From NCBI GenBank assembly GCA_028868375.1, contig JAGWUP010000002.1, forward strand, positions 89,841 through 153,840: a DNA stretch of 64,000 nt. Direction: 5' to 3'. Origin of the DNA: Elusimicrobiota bacterium (lineage in GTDB: Bacteria > Elusimicrobiota > Elusimicrobia > UBA1565 > UBA9628). The position numbers and the translations under genes were made by a program. Below, in pieces: positions 9,634 through 17,778 of this stretch (the stretch's first letter is position 1; every line of letters starts with the position of its first letter). The notes under the pieces were generated by a model. The model saw only the letters and a program-made list of their open reading frames with translations, was not told the DNA's origin and did no database searches.

Positions 9634-11389
9634 GGCTTTTCTCTCTAAAGCGCTGGAAGTAGGCGCGCAGTCCGTCGACGACGGCGCGCGCGATCGTCTC
9701 GCGAAAATCTGGCTTGAGCAGCAGGCGCTCCTGCCGCGGGTAGGAGAGGTAGGCCGACTCCGTCAGCACCGCGGGCATCGCCGAGAGGCGGCAGACCAGC
9801 AGGTCTCCGAAGCGCAGGTCCTCTCCCGGCAGCGGCACGTCGCGCTGGTAGGCCGCGTAGATGTCTTGCGCCAGCCGCAGGCTGTGCGGGTAATAGTAGA
9901 AGACGGAGTAGCCGTGCGGCTGGCCGTGGAAGGGATCGGCCTCGGGGGAGAGGAAATTGTTGTGGATGCTGACCAGCACGTCGGCCTTCTGCTCCAGGGC
10001 CAGGCGCGGCCGCTCGACCAGGGAGACCTCGTCGTCCGGGTTGGAGCGGCTGAGCAGCGCGATCGCGCCCTCGCGCCGCAGCAGTTCCGCCGCCTGCCGC
10101 GCTATGGCGTAATTGACATCCATCTCCTTGACGCCCAAGGGGCCGATCGCCCCCGGGGCCGAGGGCATGTGCCCGGGGTCCAGGAAGACGCGGATGCCGG
10201 CCAAGGGCGAGCCGCGAGCGGCCACATGCGGCGGCCGGCGCAGCTCCAGCCTTAGCGCGTCGCCCTCGAAGCTCGTCCAGTAGCCCCACAGGCGCTTGCC
10301 GGGCTTAAGATGGATCGTCAGCGCGGTGAGATTCTCGGCGCGCTGACTCACGGTGATTTGGTCCAAGAAATCGTCGGCCTGGTCGTAGACGATCCAGTTG
10401 GTGTGGGGCGAGGTGTAGTCCAGCAGCAGGGTCAGCGAGGAAAGGTCGGCGGACTCCTCGATCGAGAACGGCACCCGGTCGCCCAGCTCGACTTGCACGA
10501 CGCTGCCGTCCTTCTCGGCCTTCACCGAGACGACGCCGGTGACGGCATGCGGGGGGGCGGCTCCCGGCGGCAGGTACTTAAGGGCGCTCTCCTCGATCCA
10601 ACCGACCTGTCCGCCCGGCAGCAGCGCCCGCGCCTCCTGGCCGCGATGTCCGCCGATGAGCAGCCGGCTGCCTTCCAAGACCGGCAGCAGATAGCCCTCG
10701 CCGGGCTCTACGCGGAGCAGCCGCGGCTCATCGCCGCGCACGACGGCGACGCGCGGGCTGTCTTGGACGACCTCCACCTTCCCGGTGGACTCGGCGTAGG
10801 CCCGATGAAACCAAGAGCCGGCCCGAAAATGGATCGGCTCCGGCGGCGAGCGGTCCTGCGGCCGCACCAGGTAGGCCCCCTCGAAAAGCCCCAGCTCCGA
10901 GTCGACCGCGCGCATCGGCCGCCAGGAGCCGCTTGCCAGCCGGAATTGCGGCACTGCCCCGGGCGAGACGCGCGCCCGGACCTTCAACCAGTCGCCGGCG
11001 CGCAGTTGCTCGTCCTGGGCGGGGGACAGGAACTGCGGGTCGAAGGCCACGGGGCGCTTGGGCAGCGCTACGGGCTGCGGCGTCACCGTGACGTTGCGGA
11101 CATACGAGTAAACCGAGGCTCCGAGCGACAGGGAGGCGTGAAAGGCGAACGCTCCGGTCGACACCGGCAGCCAGGCCATGTAAGCCCCGTCGTCCTCGAC
11201 GGCGACCGTCTCGCCGTCGATCTGGAACCGCCCTTTGGGATCGGCCCGGCCGATCAGCCAGGCATGCTCCATCGTCGGGTAGACGAAGCCCTCCGGCGGG
11301 AAGACCACCGCGATCGGCGCCGTCGAGGTCTGCGGCGCTGGAACGAACTCCGCATGGGCGGCGCAGGCCAGCAGCAGTGCCACGAGCAT
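9620..11389 (-). CDS. N-acetylmuramoyl-L-alanine amidase (Amidase_3) with long N-terminal region
   Basis: Zinc hydrolase cleaving the amide bond between MurNAc and the peptide stem. 589 residues: signal peptide to about residue 13, an Ig-like/SH3-like N-terminal half, an AMIN-like beta region (about 290-380), then the catalytic domain from about 395. Zinc ligands are visible as the H of FLDPGH, the E of VKEMDVN and the H of VSIHNN, with catalytic E in LTESAYLS. Start ATG 11389 has TAGAAT five bases upstream and no Shine-Dalgarno. First gene of an operon with a redoxin and YjbQ. Confidence 0.9.
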   Translation of the reverse strand: MLVALLLACAAHAEFVPAPQTSTAPIAVVFPPEGFVYPTMEHAWLIGRADPKGRFQIDGETVAVEDDGAYMAWLPVSTGAFAFHASLSLGASVYSYVRNVTVTPQPVALPKRPVAFDPQFLSPAQDEQLRAGDWLKVRARVSPGAVPQFRLASGSWRPMRAVDSELGLFEGAYLVRPQDRSPPEPIHFRAGSWFHRAYAESTGKVEVVQDSPRVAVVRGDEPRLLRVEPGEGYLLPVLEGSRLLIGGHRGQEARALLPGGQVGWIEESALKYLPPGAAPPHAVTGVVSVKAEKDGSVVQVELGDRVPFSIEESADLSSLTLLLDYTSPHTNWIVYDQADDFLDQITVSQRAENLTALTIHLKPGKRLWGYWTSFEGDALRLELRRPPHVAARGSPLAGIRVFLDPGHMPSAPGAIGPLGVKEMDVNYAIARQAAELLRREGAIALLSRSNPDDEVSLVERPRLALEQKADVLVSIHNNFLSPEADPFHGQPHGYSVFYYYPHSLRLAQDIYAAYQRDVPLPGEDLRFGDLLVCRLSAMPAVLTESAYLSYPRQERLLLKPDFRETIARAVVDGLRAYFQRFREKSPEAR

Positions 11390-11394
11390 GCGCT

Positions 11395-11400
11395 ATTCTA
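11395..11400 (-). promoter_or_regulatory. -10 box of amidase operon, leaderless arrangement
   Basis: TAGAAT on the minus strand, five bases (AGCGC) before ATG 11389. A -35 is not obvious. No Shine-Dalgarno sequence lies between. Confidence 0.5.
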
Positions 11401-11439
11401 CTACAGTTGCGCCGAACCTCGGTCGGCCAAGCCCCGGCC

Positions 11440-11468
11440 TTGCAAAATCCGCCTTCCGCTGTTATACA
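11440..11468 (+). promoter_or_regulatory. Promoter of 11496 gene
   Basis: TTGCAA at 11440-11445, 17-base spacer, TATACA at 11463-11468. It gives a leader of about 20 bases containing the Shine-Dalgarno AAGGAG, unlike the leaderless promoters nearby. Confidence 0.65.
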
Positions 11469-11495
11469 AGCGATAGACCATTTCAAGGAGAACGT

Positions 11496-12923
11496 ATGCG
11501 CCCCTGGCCTATGCTGCTGGTCCTGCTCATCGCGCTCGCTTCGGCGGACGCAACGCCTCCAGCCGCCCCACCACGACAACAGTTCTCCGCCGAGCTGATT
11601 CAGGGTGCGATCAATAATTTGAATCCATCAAACGGAGCGCAGGCTGTTGCGCCGAAAGATCTTCCGGTAGACAACCTCGTCGACAACCTGCAAAAGATGA
11701 AATTCTGGACCAAGCAACTGGATTCCGCGCGCAGACAAGGAACGGCGATCGCAAAAATCCAAGAAAAGTTAATCGACCGCGCCGTCTGCATCAACGCCCA
11801 ATTCGGGGTCGATTCGGCCTGCAAGGACAAGACCAAGCCGACTTCCGGGGAGCGCTCCGCTTGGCTTGTCAATCAAGGCCTATTCTTCGAGTACGTGCTC
11901 CACTTGAGCGAGCCCGCCTACCTCAAGGGGCAGAAACAATACATTGATAAGTATTTCCCCGGCCAATTCATGGACGACAATTCCCGCTGCGGCAGTCGGC
12001 CGGATGGATATACAATCCCGCAACAGGTAGCGGTGTTAGAGCAGCGAGACGGGAAGCTCCTCAGTGCTGCCACGCAGAGCAATGCGAAAGCTACCATTAG
12101 GAAAGCTCTTCAGGGATTGCAAGTGGTCGGCGGATTCTGCGATTCCATAAAAACACTCTCTAATCAAAACCAGGCGATGTATGCAGCTATCGACGCCGTC
12201 GATAAGACGCTGCGGAACTTCTACGCGATCTACAAGAACGGCAAGCCCGACGACAAGGCTATCCCGCGCAATTTCACTGAGGCCGGGATATCGCGGCATG
12301 TTAGGGAGGAAATTCACCGGTGGGCGCTGACCGGCAAAAATCAGAGTAAGCTGAAACGATTGTTGAGCCAGAATGCCGGCTCTCTAGGCACAGCCAAGGC
12401 AAGGCTAGCCGCGGTCTTGGGAACCCCGCCGCCTGCCGCGGCCGCCGCGCCTGCCGTCGCCAAGCCGGCTGCGAAGAAGAAGGCTAAAAAGCCCCAAGTG
12501 GCAGCTGCGAAGATTCATAAACATGCCCCGCGGCGTCACCACTATAATGAATACCGGCAGCATCAATACACTGCCCGGCATCGCCGTCGCAATGCGCCGG
12601 CTGGAAGGAGAAGGTTGCGCGGGGCTCAGCCACGGAGCCCCGTTATTCCTAGAGTGATACGTCTAGAAGGTACAAAAACTTTCAAGCGTGGTTCGTCTAT
12701 AATCGAACAAGGAAACGGAACGGAAACGACGTACAGCGGGCATGGCGGTAATGTGACTTACGTCCAGATAGGCCAAAGCAGGACCCATGGGAAGGTCATC
12801 GCGTATTGGGTCAAGAGGAAAGGCCACCGAACGATCAAATGGGAATGCCGCGGAGGGTATAAAGCCTACATTTCCAACGGGACGGGCGGTTGGAGGATGA
12901 CGAACAGGCCGTGCAAGTCATAA
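11496..12923 (+). CDS. Secreted lysine-rich protein of unknown function, compositionally atypical
   Basis: Not recognised. 475 residues from ATG 11496 (Shine-Dalgarno AAGGAGAACGT; an earlier in-frame ATG at 11388 lies before the promoter). Signal peptide to about residue 18 (A-S-A-D-A). Middle part helical and polar; about residues 305-345 are an alanine/proline/lysine linker with KKKAKK; the C-terminal 80 residues contain glycine-rich strands and two cysteines (W-E-C-R, R-P-C-K-S). The DNA is clearly richer in A+T than its neighbours (many AAT, ATA, AGG and GGA codons), suggesting recent transfer. Flanked by the amidase and a peptidase gene. Confidence 0.75.
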   Translation: MRPWPMLLVLLIALASADATPPAAPPRQQFSAELIQGAINNLNPSNGAQAVAPKDLPVDNLVDNLQKMKFWTKQLDSARRQGTAIAKIQEKLIDRAVCINAQFGVDSACKDKTKPTSGERSAWLVNQGLFFEYVLHLSEPAYLKGQKQYIDKYFPGQFMDDNSRCGSRPDGYTIPQQVAVLEQRDGKLLSAATQSNAKATIRKALQGLQVVGGFCDSIKTLSNQNQAMYAAIDAVDKTLRNFYAIYKNGKPDDKAIPRNFTEAGISRHVREEIHRWALTGKNQSKLKRLLSQNAGSLGTAKARLAAVLGTPPPAAAAAPAVAKPAAKKKAKKPQVAAAKIHKHAPRRHHYNEYRQHQYTARHRRRNAPAGRRRLRGAQPRSPVIPRVIRLEGTKTFKRGSSIIEQGNGTETTYSGHGGNVTYVQIGQSRTHGKVIAYWVKRKGHRTIKWECRGGYKAYISNGTGGWRMTNRPCKS

Positions 12924-12926
12924 CAG

Positions 12927-14804
12927 CTATAAATATCTCCCGAAGTACAGCCGCCGTAGGCGGGGACGGGGCAGGGTCAGGTCGAGCACCTCGTCGCCGT
13001 TTTCCAGCTCGCGCAGGGCGCGGCCGAAGCGCTCTTTAAAGGAAGAGCGCAGGGCGCGGCCGGCGGACTTGCGGCTCTCGATTAGGCCGTCGCCGCCGGT
13101 GTAGAGCATGACGTGGCTGACGCGGGCCCGGCTTCCGGGCTCGCTAAGAAAGACCAGGTCGCCGCGCTTAAGCCGCGAGCGGCGCAGGGGCTTGGCGCGC
13201 AGCCACTGGGCCTGAGCGTCGCGCGGTATGTCCAGGCCGTGGACCCGGTAGGCCAGGCTGGACAGCCCCGAGCAGTCCACCCCGATGGAGGGATCCCTCT
13301 GGACGCCGGAGCGGCCGCCCCAGTAGTAGCTCGTGCCTAAAAAAAGCTCGGCGGTCTTGACGAGCTGCGAGCGGCCGTTCTCTGCGTTGTGGCCGCGCGC
13401 GGGAAAACGCAGGAGGTCGTCGTCCGGCAGTTCGGCGACGCTGCCGTCTAGCAGGCGGATATGGGCTATGCCGCCCAAGCGGGCGGCGCAGCTCAGGCGC
13501 GTGCCGACCGATAGGGACAGGATGCTCCGGCCGCGCTGGACCAAGGCCTGGCGCGTGCGCACGACGCAGTCGGCGGGGCCGGGCAGTTGCGCCGTGAGGG
13601 CGTCGGCGCGCAGCCAGCCGCGGTAGCCGGCCCAGCGCCGCCCTCGCCAATGCGGCTGCTGCTCGGCCGTAACAAGGACCCAGTCGCCTCGGACGCGTTC
13701 CACGAGGACGGTCTCGCCGTAGAGCAGTTGCGAGAGATGCTCGGCGTCGTTTAAGCCGTCCTTGCCCCGCCGCGGCTTGGCCATCAGGTCGGCCACCGCC
13801 GCGCCGACGGCCAGGCGCCGGCCCCGAAGCGGCGCCAGCACGTAGGCCAGGCCGCGCTTGTTGAGCATCCAGGCGGCGTGGAACTGGCGGCGGGCATAGA
13901 CCCGGCGGGCCAGGCGCGCTCGGGGGGCCGCTGGATCGAGGACGATCACGTCGCCGGCTTTGTCGAAGCCCGTGACCAGAACCAGATGGCCGGACGTGCG
14001 CCTCAAGGGGGAGCCGGCAAGCTTTCCCGGGCCGAAGGAAAGGCTGGCGACGACGGGCCGGCCGTCCTCGATCAAGGCCGCAAGCTCCTCCAAGCCGCCC
14101 AGGCGCGCCACCCAGCCCTCCACGCCGCAGTCGGCGGCGCCGGCCACGTTGAAGGCCCAATGCCCGAAGATGCCGGTGCGCGAGTCGCGGACCTTGCGGG
14201 CCAGTTGCGCGGCGGTCCGCTCGACGCCCCAGTGCCCCAGGGCCATCGCCAGGGAGGTCGGGCTGCAGATGTCGCGGCGCAGCTCCCGCGGGGCTTGGCA
14301 TTGGGAGCGCGGCGCAACCTTGATTTCCCGCGCCTTGGCGCGAAACGGCGGGACGGACGCGGCCTCCCCGTTAGAGACCGTCACAGCCGCCTGGATCAGG
14401 GTGACCGGCCGCTTGAGCGCGGTCAGCAAAAAGCGGTACTGGAAGGCCTGCGCCTTGTCCTTCAGGCGCAGGGTGTCGATGTCGACCAAGCCCCACGGAC
14501 TTTCCTGCGGTTTGGCGGAGACCCACAGCCCCGGCAGGGCGCGGCCCAGCGAGAACCACTTGGACCAGTCGGCGCCCCGGCGCACCCGCGCCTGCAGCTC
14601 CAGCGAGCCGCCGGGGGGGAGCTTGGCGTTCCAGGAGCCGACCAAGTCGTCGAAGGGCGCCGGCGCCTCGATGACGGGCGATTCCACCTCGGCTTCGGCG
14701 GCGACGGTGGCGGCCAGGCCCTCGGCCAGCGGCAGGACCCTTGCCCCGCGCAGGCGCAGAAGGGAAGCGTCCAGGGGGGTGCGATGGACGACTGTGTGGT
14801 TCAT
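12927..14804 (-). CDS. Protein with two cysteine-peptidase domains: C39-like plus SH3 and NlpC/P60
   Basis: 625 residues from ATG 14804, no clear signal peptide. An N-terminal beta-rich region (to about 170) precedes a C39_2-like domain: CSPTSLAMALGHWG (nucleophile Cys, residues 190-205), SGHLVLVTGF with the histidine, then VLDPAAP. A middle SH3-like stretch leads to a C-terminal NlpC/P60 domain with VDCSGLSSLAYR (Cys nucleophile) and VSHVMLY (His). NlpC/P60 enzymes cleave peptidoglycan stem peptides; the C39-like part may process a peptide substrate. Single gene, three bases from the converging 11496 gene. No Shine-Dalgarno is evident. Confidence 0.85.
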   Translation of the reverse strand: MNHTVVHRTPLDASLLRLRGARVLPLAEGLAATVAAEAEVESPVIEAPAPFDDLVGSWNAKLPPGGSLELQARVRRGADWSKWFSLGRALPGLWVSAKPQESPWGLVDIDTLRLKDKAQAFQYRFLLTALKRPVTLIQAAVTVSNGEAASVPPFRAKAREIKVAPRSQCQAPRELRRDICSPTSLAMALGHWGVERTAAQLARKVRDSRTGIFGHWAFNVAGAADCGVEGWVARLGGLEELAALIEDGRPVVASLSFGPGKLAGSPLRRTSGHLVLVTGFDKAGDVIVLDPAAPRARLARRVYARRQFHAAWMLNKRGLAYVLAPLRGRRLAVGAAVADLMAKPRRGKDGLNDAEHLSQLLYGETVLVERVRGDWVLVTAEQQPHWRGRRWAGYRGWLRADALTAQLPGPADCVVRTRQALVQRGRSILSLSVGTRLSCAARLGGIAHIRLLDGSVAELPDDDLLRFPARGHNAENGRSQLVKTAELFLGTSYYWGGRSGVQRDPSIGVDCSGLSSLAYRVHGLDIPRDAQAQWLRAKPLRRSRLKRGDLVFLSEPGSRARVSHVMLYTGGDGLIESRKSAGRALRSSFKERFGRALRELENGDEVLDLTLPRPRLRRLYFGRYL

Positions 14805-14824
14805 CGCGCCGGCCCGCGCGAGTT

Positions 14825-14881
14825 AGGCGCTGTCAAGTAATAACATGGGCAGAGCGTTCATGTTATTACTTGACAGCGCCT
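14825..14881. repeat. 23-base perfect inverted repeat between ferredoxin and peptidase genes
   Basis: Arms 14825-14847 and 14859-14881 are perfect complements (arm core GGCGCTGTCAAGTAATAACA) around an 11-base loop. The right arm starts at the ferredoxin stop codon, and GTCAAGTAA of the ferredoxin end is duplicated inside the repeat. No U-tract is present. Each arm includes a TTGACA-like hexamer read toward the outside on either strand. Terminator, operator or element remnant cannot be separated by eye. Confidence 0.8.
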
Positions 14882-15195
14882 TACTTGACCAGCTTATGCT
14901 CGGGCTTGCGGGGCGGATCGTTGGGCGCGCGCGGCGTCACCTTGGGATTGCCCTTGAACGCCGGCGTCAGCTCCGCGTTGATCTTGGCCCATTCCGGCGA
15001 TTCATCGACCGAGCCCACGATCGCGCCGATCGGGCACTCCGGCAGGCAGACGCCGCAGTCGATGCAGACCTCCGGGTCGATGATCATGAAGCCCTCGCTC
15101 TTGTAGTCTCCGGGATGGATGCACTCCACCGGGCAGACGTCCACGCAGGACGCGTAGACCTCGCCGAGACAAGGCTCGCAAATCACGTGCGACAT
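14881..15195 (-). CDS. Ferredoxin with two iron-sulfur motifs (7Fe/8Fe type)
   Basis: Small electron carrier of 104 residues. The first site has C-E-P-C then C-x7-C-x3-C-P (C-L-G-E-V-Y-A-S-C, C-V-D-V-C-P); the second is C-I-D-C-G-V-C-L-P-E-C-P. The C-x7-C spacing resembles 7Fe ferredoxins such as FdxA. A charged, proline-rich tail of about 35 residues follows the clusters. ATG 15195 has Shine-Dalgarno AAGGGGG. It is transcribed from a strong promoter at 15250-15278, about 48 bases upstream, which lies inside the 5' end of the divergent gene. No obvious redox partner is adjacent. Confidence 0.93.
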   Translation of the reverse strand: MSHVICEPCLGEVYASCVDVCPVECIHPGDYKSEGFMIIDPEVCIDCGVCLPECPIGAIVGSVDESPEWAKINAELTPAFKGNPKVTPRAPNDPPRKPEHKLVK

Positions 15196-15198
15196 CGA

Positions 15199-15228
15199 TT
15201 GAGTTCCCCCTTGGATAATCAGTACGAT
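15199..15228 (+). promoter_or_regulatory. Promoter of beta-barrel gene
   Basis: TTGAGT at 15199-15204, 18-base spacer, TACGAT at 15223-15228, then eight bases to GTG 15237. It overlaps the ferredoxin leader on the other strand and again leaves almost no 5' untranslated region. Confidence 0.5.
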
Positions 15229-15236
15229 CGAAAATC

Positions 15237-16685
15237 GTGCGACGCCTCCATCGTATACAATTCGCCAAATACTGTCAACGCGCGGCGCTGGCCGCGGCGG
15301 CGCTGGCCCTGGCCTCGCCGCCGCTCTCGGCCCTGGAGCCCGAGACCTCCGTCTACGAGCGGCCCGGCGGCCACGAGCTCAACGAGTTTCTCCGGCGCCT
15401 GGCGCGGATGCACGCCGACGGCAGCATGTCGCTTGATTGGCGCAACGTCGGCCCGCGCAAGCCCGGCTTCGAGACCCAGATACAGAACGAGGTCTACTTG
15501 GCCGACATGTATTTCGGGATCTACGGTCCTTTTTTCGACGACGTCCCCTTCCAGATCGAGATGAACTGGCCCACCGCCAGCCAGGGGCGTCCGCAGCTCA
15601 ACCAACTCAACTTCAGCTACCGCGGCATCGACAAGGTCCTGCTGCAGTTCGGCAAGCTCCTGGTGCCCTACGGCCGCTACAACGAGCTTTATCGCCCCGA
15701 CCAGTTCCTGACCGTCACGCGCCCGCTGCTCTACGCCTCCCCGGACAGCCTCGATCTGGTCGTGCGCCTCAACTCCCCGCGTCCGCCGCTGTCCTTGGGC
15801 TACACCGACGTCGGCGCGCGCGCCAGCGTCTACCCTGACGCCCGGTCCGCCTGGATCCCGGACGAGGCGACCCTATTCGTCGTCAACGGCTTGGGCGAGA
15901 CCAACAACCGCCTGCGGACCTTCCCGAACACCGACAACCTCGGCATTCCCGGCGTGCCCGGCAACGGCTCGACGATCGACTTCGGCCACCAAGACAACAA
16001 CCTGGCCGACAACAACAACCAGAAGACGGTGGGCGGGCGGCTGGTGTTCTCCCTGGGCGACCTGCGCTTTCCCTGGCCGATTCCGGAGGGCGCCTCGGAC
16101 CTCAAGGGCGTCAACATCGGCTTCTCCGGGATGGACGGCCAATACGACTTGGAGGGCCACCTCAACTACCAGATGTACTGCGCGGACTGGAGCTTCGACT
16201 ACCTGGGCTTCGATTTCTCCGGGGAATACGAGTACGCCGTCAACCAGTTCCTCGATCCCTTGATCGAGCCGGACGGCACCCCGGCCGATCCCGTCGTCCA
16301 GAGGAAGGATTTCGAGGTCAACCGCGGCTATTTCGTGCAGGCCGCCGTGCCGCTGCTGCGCCATCCCGCGGTGGGGCGGCGCTTGACCGGGGTGCTGGTC
16401 TTCAACCAGCTCTTCCGGCGCGGCCCGATCCAGGACCTGCTGCTCAACACCAAGATCGGCGGGACGGTCTTCGCCTCGGCCAACGGCCTGCGCGCCAATC
16501 CGGAGCGCGCCACCACGCGGATGGACAAATACACCGCCGCGCTCAACTACCAGCTCACCGATCATTTCACGCTGAAGTTCGATTACTCGTATTGGGTCAT
16601 GGGGCATGCCTCGACCCGATCGGTCACCTCGCTGGGCTTGGTCGACATCTACCAGAGCGCCTTCTCGGTGGTGATGTCGTTTTGA
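15237..16685 (+). CDS. Outer-membrane beta-barrel (porin-like) protein
   Basis: 482 residues from GTG 15237. A signal peptide (R-R-L-H-R-I then hydrophobic alanine/leucine stretch, cleavage near P-L-S-A, residue 32) precedes alternating polar/hydrophobic strands rich in aromatic residues (for example FSYRGIDKVLLQFGKLL, HFTLKFDYSYWVM) ending in a terminal phenylalanine (V-V-M-S-F), the usual outer-membrane assembly signal. Probably a channel or surface protein; the specific family is not identified. Its first codons contain the promoter of the divergent ferredoxin gene. Confidence 0.75.
   Translation: MRRLHRIQFAKYCQRAALAAAALALASPPLSALEPETSVYERPGGHELNEFLRRLARMHADGSMSLDWRNVGPRKPGFETQIQNEVYLADMYFGIYGPFFDDVPFQIEMNWPTASQGRPQLNQLNFSYRGIDKVLLQFGKLLVPYGRYNELYRPDQFLTVTRPLLYASPDSLDLVVRLNSPRPPLSLGYTDVGARASVYPDARSAWIPDEATLFVVNGLGETNNRLRTFPNTDNLGIPGVPGNGSTIDFGHQDNNLADNNNQKTVGGRLVFSLGDLRFPWPIPEGASDLKGVNIGFSGMDGQYDLEGHLNYQMYCADWSFDYLGFDFSGEYEYAVNQFLDPLIEPDGTPADPVVQRKDFEVNRGYFVQAAVPLLRHPAVGRRLTGVLVFNQLFRRGPIQDLLLNTKIGGTVFASANGLRANPERATTRMDKYTAALNYQLTDHFTLKFDYSYWVMGHASTRSVTSLGLVDIYQSAFSVVMSF
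15250..15278 (-). promoter_or_regulatory. Sigma-70 promoter of ferredoxin gene
   Basis: On the minus strand TTGACA (15278-15273), 17-base spacer, TACGAT (15255-15250). It is close to consensus and lies within the coding start of the divergent beta-barrel gene. Confidence 0.75.
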
Positions 16686-16738
16686 CGGCCGGCGGGTTCA
16701 GCAACCGTGTAAAAAAGCGATAAAATACGACGCTCGCC

Positions 16739-16767
16739 TTGACAGGCTCCGCCGCTCCTCCTACACT
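16739..16767 (+). promoter_or_regulatory. Sigma-70 promoter of small lipoprotein gene
   Basis: TTGACA 16739-16744, 17-base spacer, TACACT 16762-16767, followed by Shine-Dalgarno GAGGAGA before ATG 16784. Confidence 0.75.
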
Positions 16768-16783
16768 ATGGCGCGAGGAGACC

Positions 16784-16996
16784 ATGAAAAAACAAATCTT
16801 GCGCGCGTCGGCGACCCTGTTCCTGCTCGCCTTGACCGGCGCGCTCGGCTGCATGGGCCAGAACGGCGGCATGGGCTGCGGGAAACCGGCGTACGACTGC
16901 TCCCAGGAAGGCCCGAACCGGGTGCTGGCACAGGGCCAGCCGGGCGCCGATGCCAACGGCTGCGTCGACAAGCCGGCCACGCCTCCCGCGAGCTAA
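16784..16996 (+). CDS. Small cysteine-containing lipoprotein, unknown function
   Basis: 70 residues. A lipoprotein signal peptide runs from M-K-K-Q to the lipobox A-L-G-C (residues 20-23), so the mature protein should be lipid-anchored and only about 48 residues long. It contains three further cysteines (M-G-C-G, Y-D-C-S, N-G-C-V) and glycine/asparagine-rich sequence. ATG 16784 is chosen over an upstream in-frame start because it has GAGGAG and follows a good promoter. The 3' end overlaps the converging gene by four bases. Function unknown. Confidence 0.75.
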   Translation: MKKQILRASATLFLLALTGALGCMGQNGGMGCGKPAYDCSQEGPNRVLAQGQPGADANGCVDKPATPPAS

Positions 16997-17709
16997 TTGC
17001 CGGCGGGCGGGCCGGCGCCGGCCTGCGCCAGCAGCCCCGGCGGCAGGCCCAGGCCGGAGGCGACGTTCTCAACCAGCTTGAAGGCGGCGCCGTCGCGGCC
17101 GAGCAATTGCGAGGCGGCGGCCAGGGCTCCGGCCGGCGCGACCTTCAACCCATCGAGGACGAACTGCCGGAGGATCGGCTGGCTGGCGTATTTACGCACC
17201 AGCTTCGGGAAATTTGGGGAGGCGGCCAGCCCGCGCAAGAAGGCCGCCGGGTCGTGGTCGCGCATGTAGTCGTCGTTGAGCTTGCGCAGGTCGGGATAGC
17301 TCATCCAATCTCGTCCGTAGGCGCGGATGACCGGAGAGTCGCGGGTGTAGGCGCGGGCCAGCGCGCCGACGGCGCTCTCGGTGCGGCGCAATAAGGCAGT
17401 AAAGGAAGCCGGTCGGCTGGGCGCGGGCTTGGCGGCGGGAGCTTCGGGGCGCGGGCCCGCCGGCCGGACCAGCATCGCCAGGCCCGAGGCGGGAGCCGGC
17501 GCGGGGCCAGCCTGCGCCTGGCTTGCCGGCCGGGGCCGCGGGCGGGCGGCTACCTTCGAAAGATCGAAGCCTTGCTCCTGCGGCCGCTCCCCGGCAGAGC
17601 GCTGGCGCATCATGGCCTGGTACCAGAGCCCTCCGGCGGCGGAGCCGACGACGGCCAGGAAGGCCAGGGCCAGCCAGCCCGCGCTGCTGCGCCGTGGGGG
17701 TGCCTCCAT
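16993..17709 (-). CDS. Single-pass membrane protein of unknown function
   Basis: 238 residues from ATG 17709. One transmembrane helix near residues 12-31 (L-A-L-A-F-L-A-V-V-G), then a proline/alanine-rich linker (about 50-110) and a C-terminal helical domain of about 120 residues probably in the periplasm. I do not recognise the domain. The start is fixed by the promoter TTGACA-N17-CATACT six bases upstream; a longer frame would reach into gcvT. Transcribed divergently from the glycine cleavage operon with 69 bases between start codons. Confidence 0.75.
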   Translation of the reverse strand: MEAPPRRSSAGWLALAFLAVVGSAAGGLWYQAMMRQRSAGERPQEQGFDLSKVAARPRPRPASQAQAGPAPAPASGLAMLVRPAGPRPEAPAAKPAPSRPASFTALLRRTESAVGALARAYTRDSPVIRAYGRDWMSYPDLRKLNDDYMRDHDPAAFLRGLAASPNFPKLVRKYASQPILRQFVLDGLKVAPAGALAAASQLLGRDGAAFKLVENVASGLGLPPGLLAQAGAGPPAGN

Positions 17710-17715
17710 GCCCCA

Positions 17716-17744
17716 AGTATGGGCCGCGGCCTTCCGGCTGTCAA
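17716..17744 (-). promoter_or_regulatory. Sigma-70 promoter with leaderless start
   Basis: On the minus strand TTGACA (17744-17739), 17-base spacer, CATACT (17721-17716), then six bases (TGGGGC) to ATG 17709. It is the best-defined leaderless case in the window because the -35 is perfect. Confidence 0.75.
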
Positions 17745-17778
17745 TGCGCGGCGGACGGAAATTTGCTAATTTTGACTC

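Noticed and set aside
14825-14881. Insertion-sequence end or integrase attachment site
   Set aside because: No transposase, integrase or target-site duplication is visible, so only a palindrome is claimed.
17710-17778. Glycine riboswitch before gcvT
   Set aside because: The gap is only 69 bases, is filled by a divergent promoter, and shows no aptamer-like helices.
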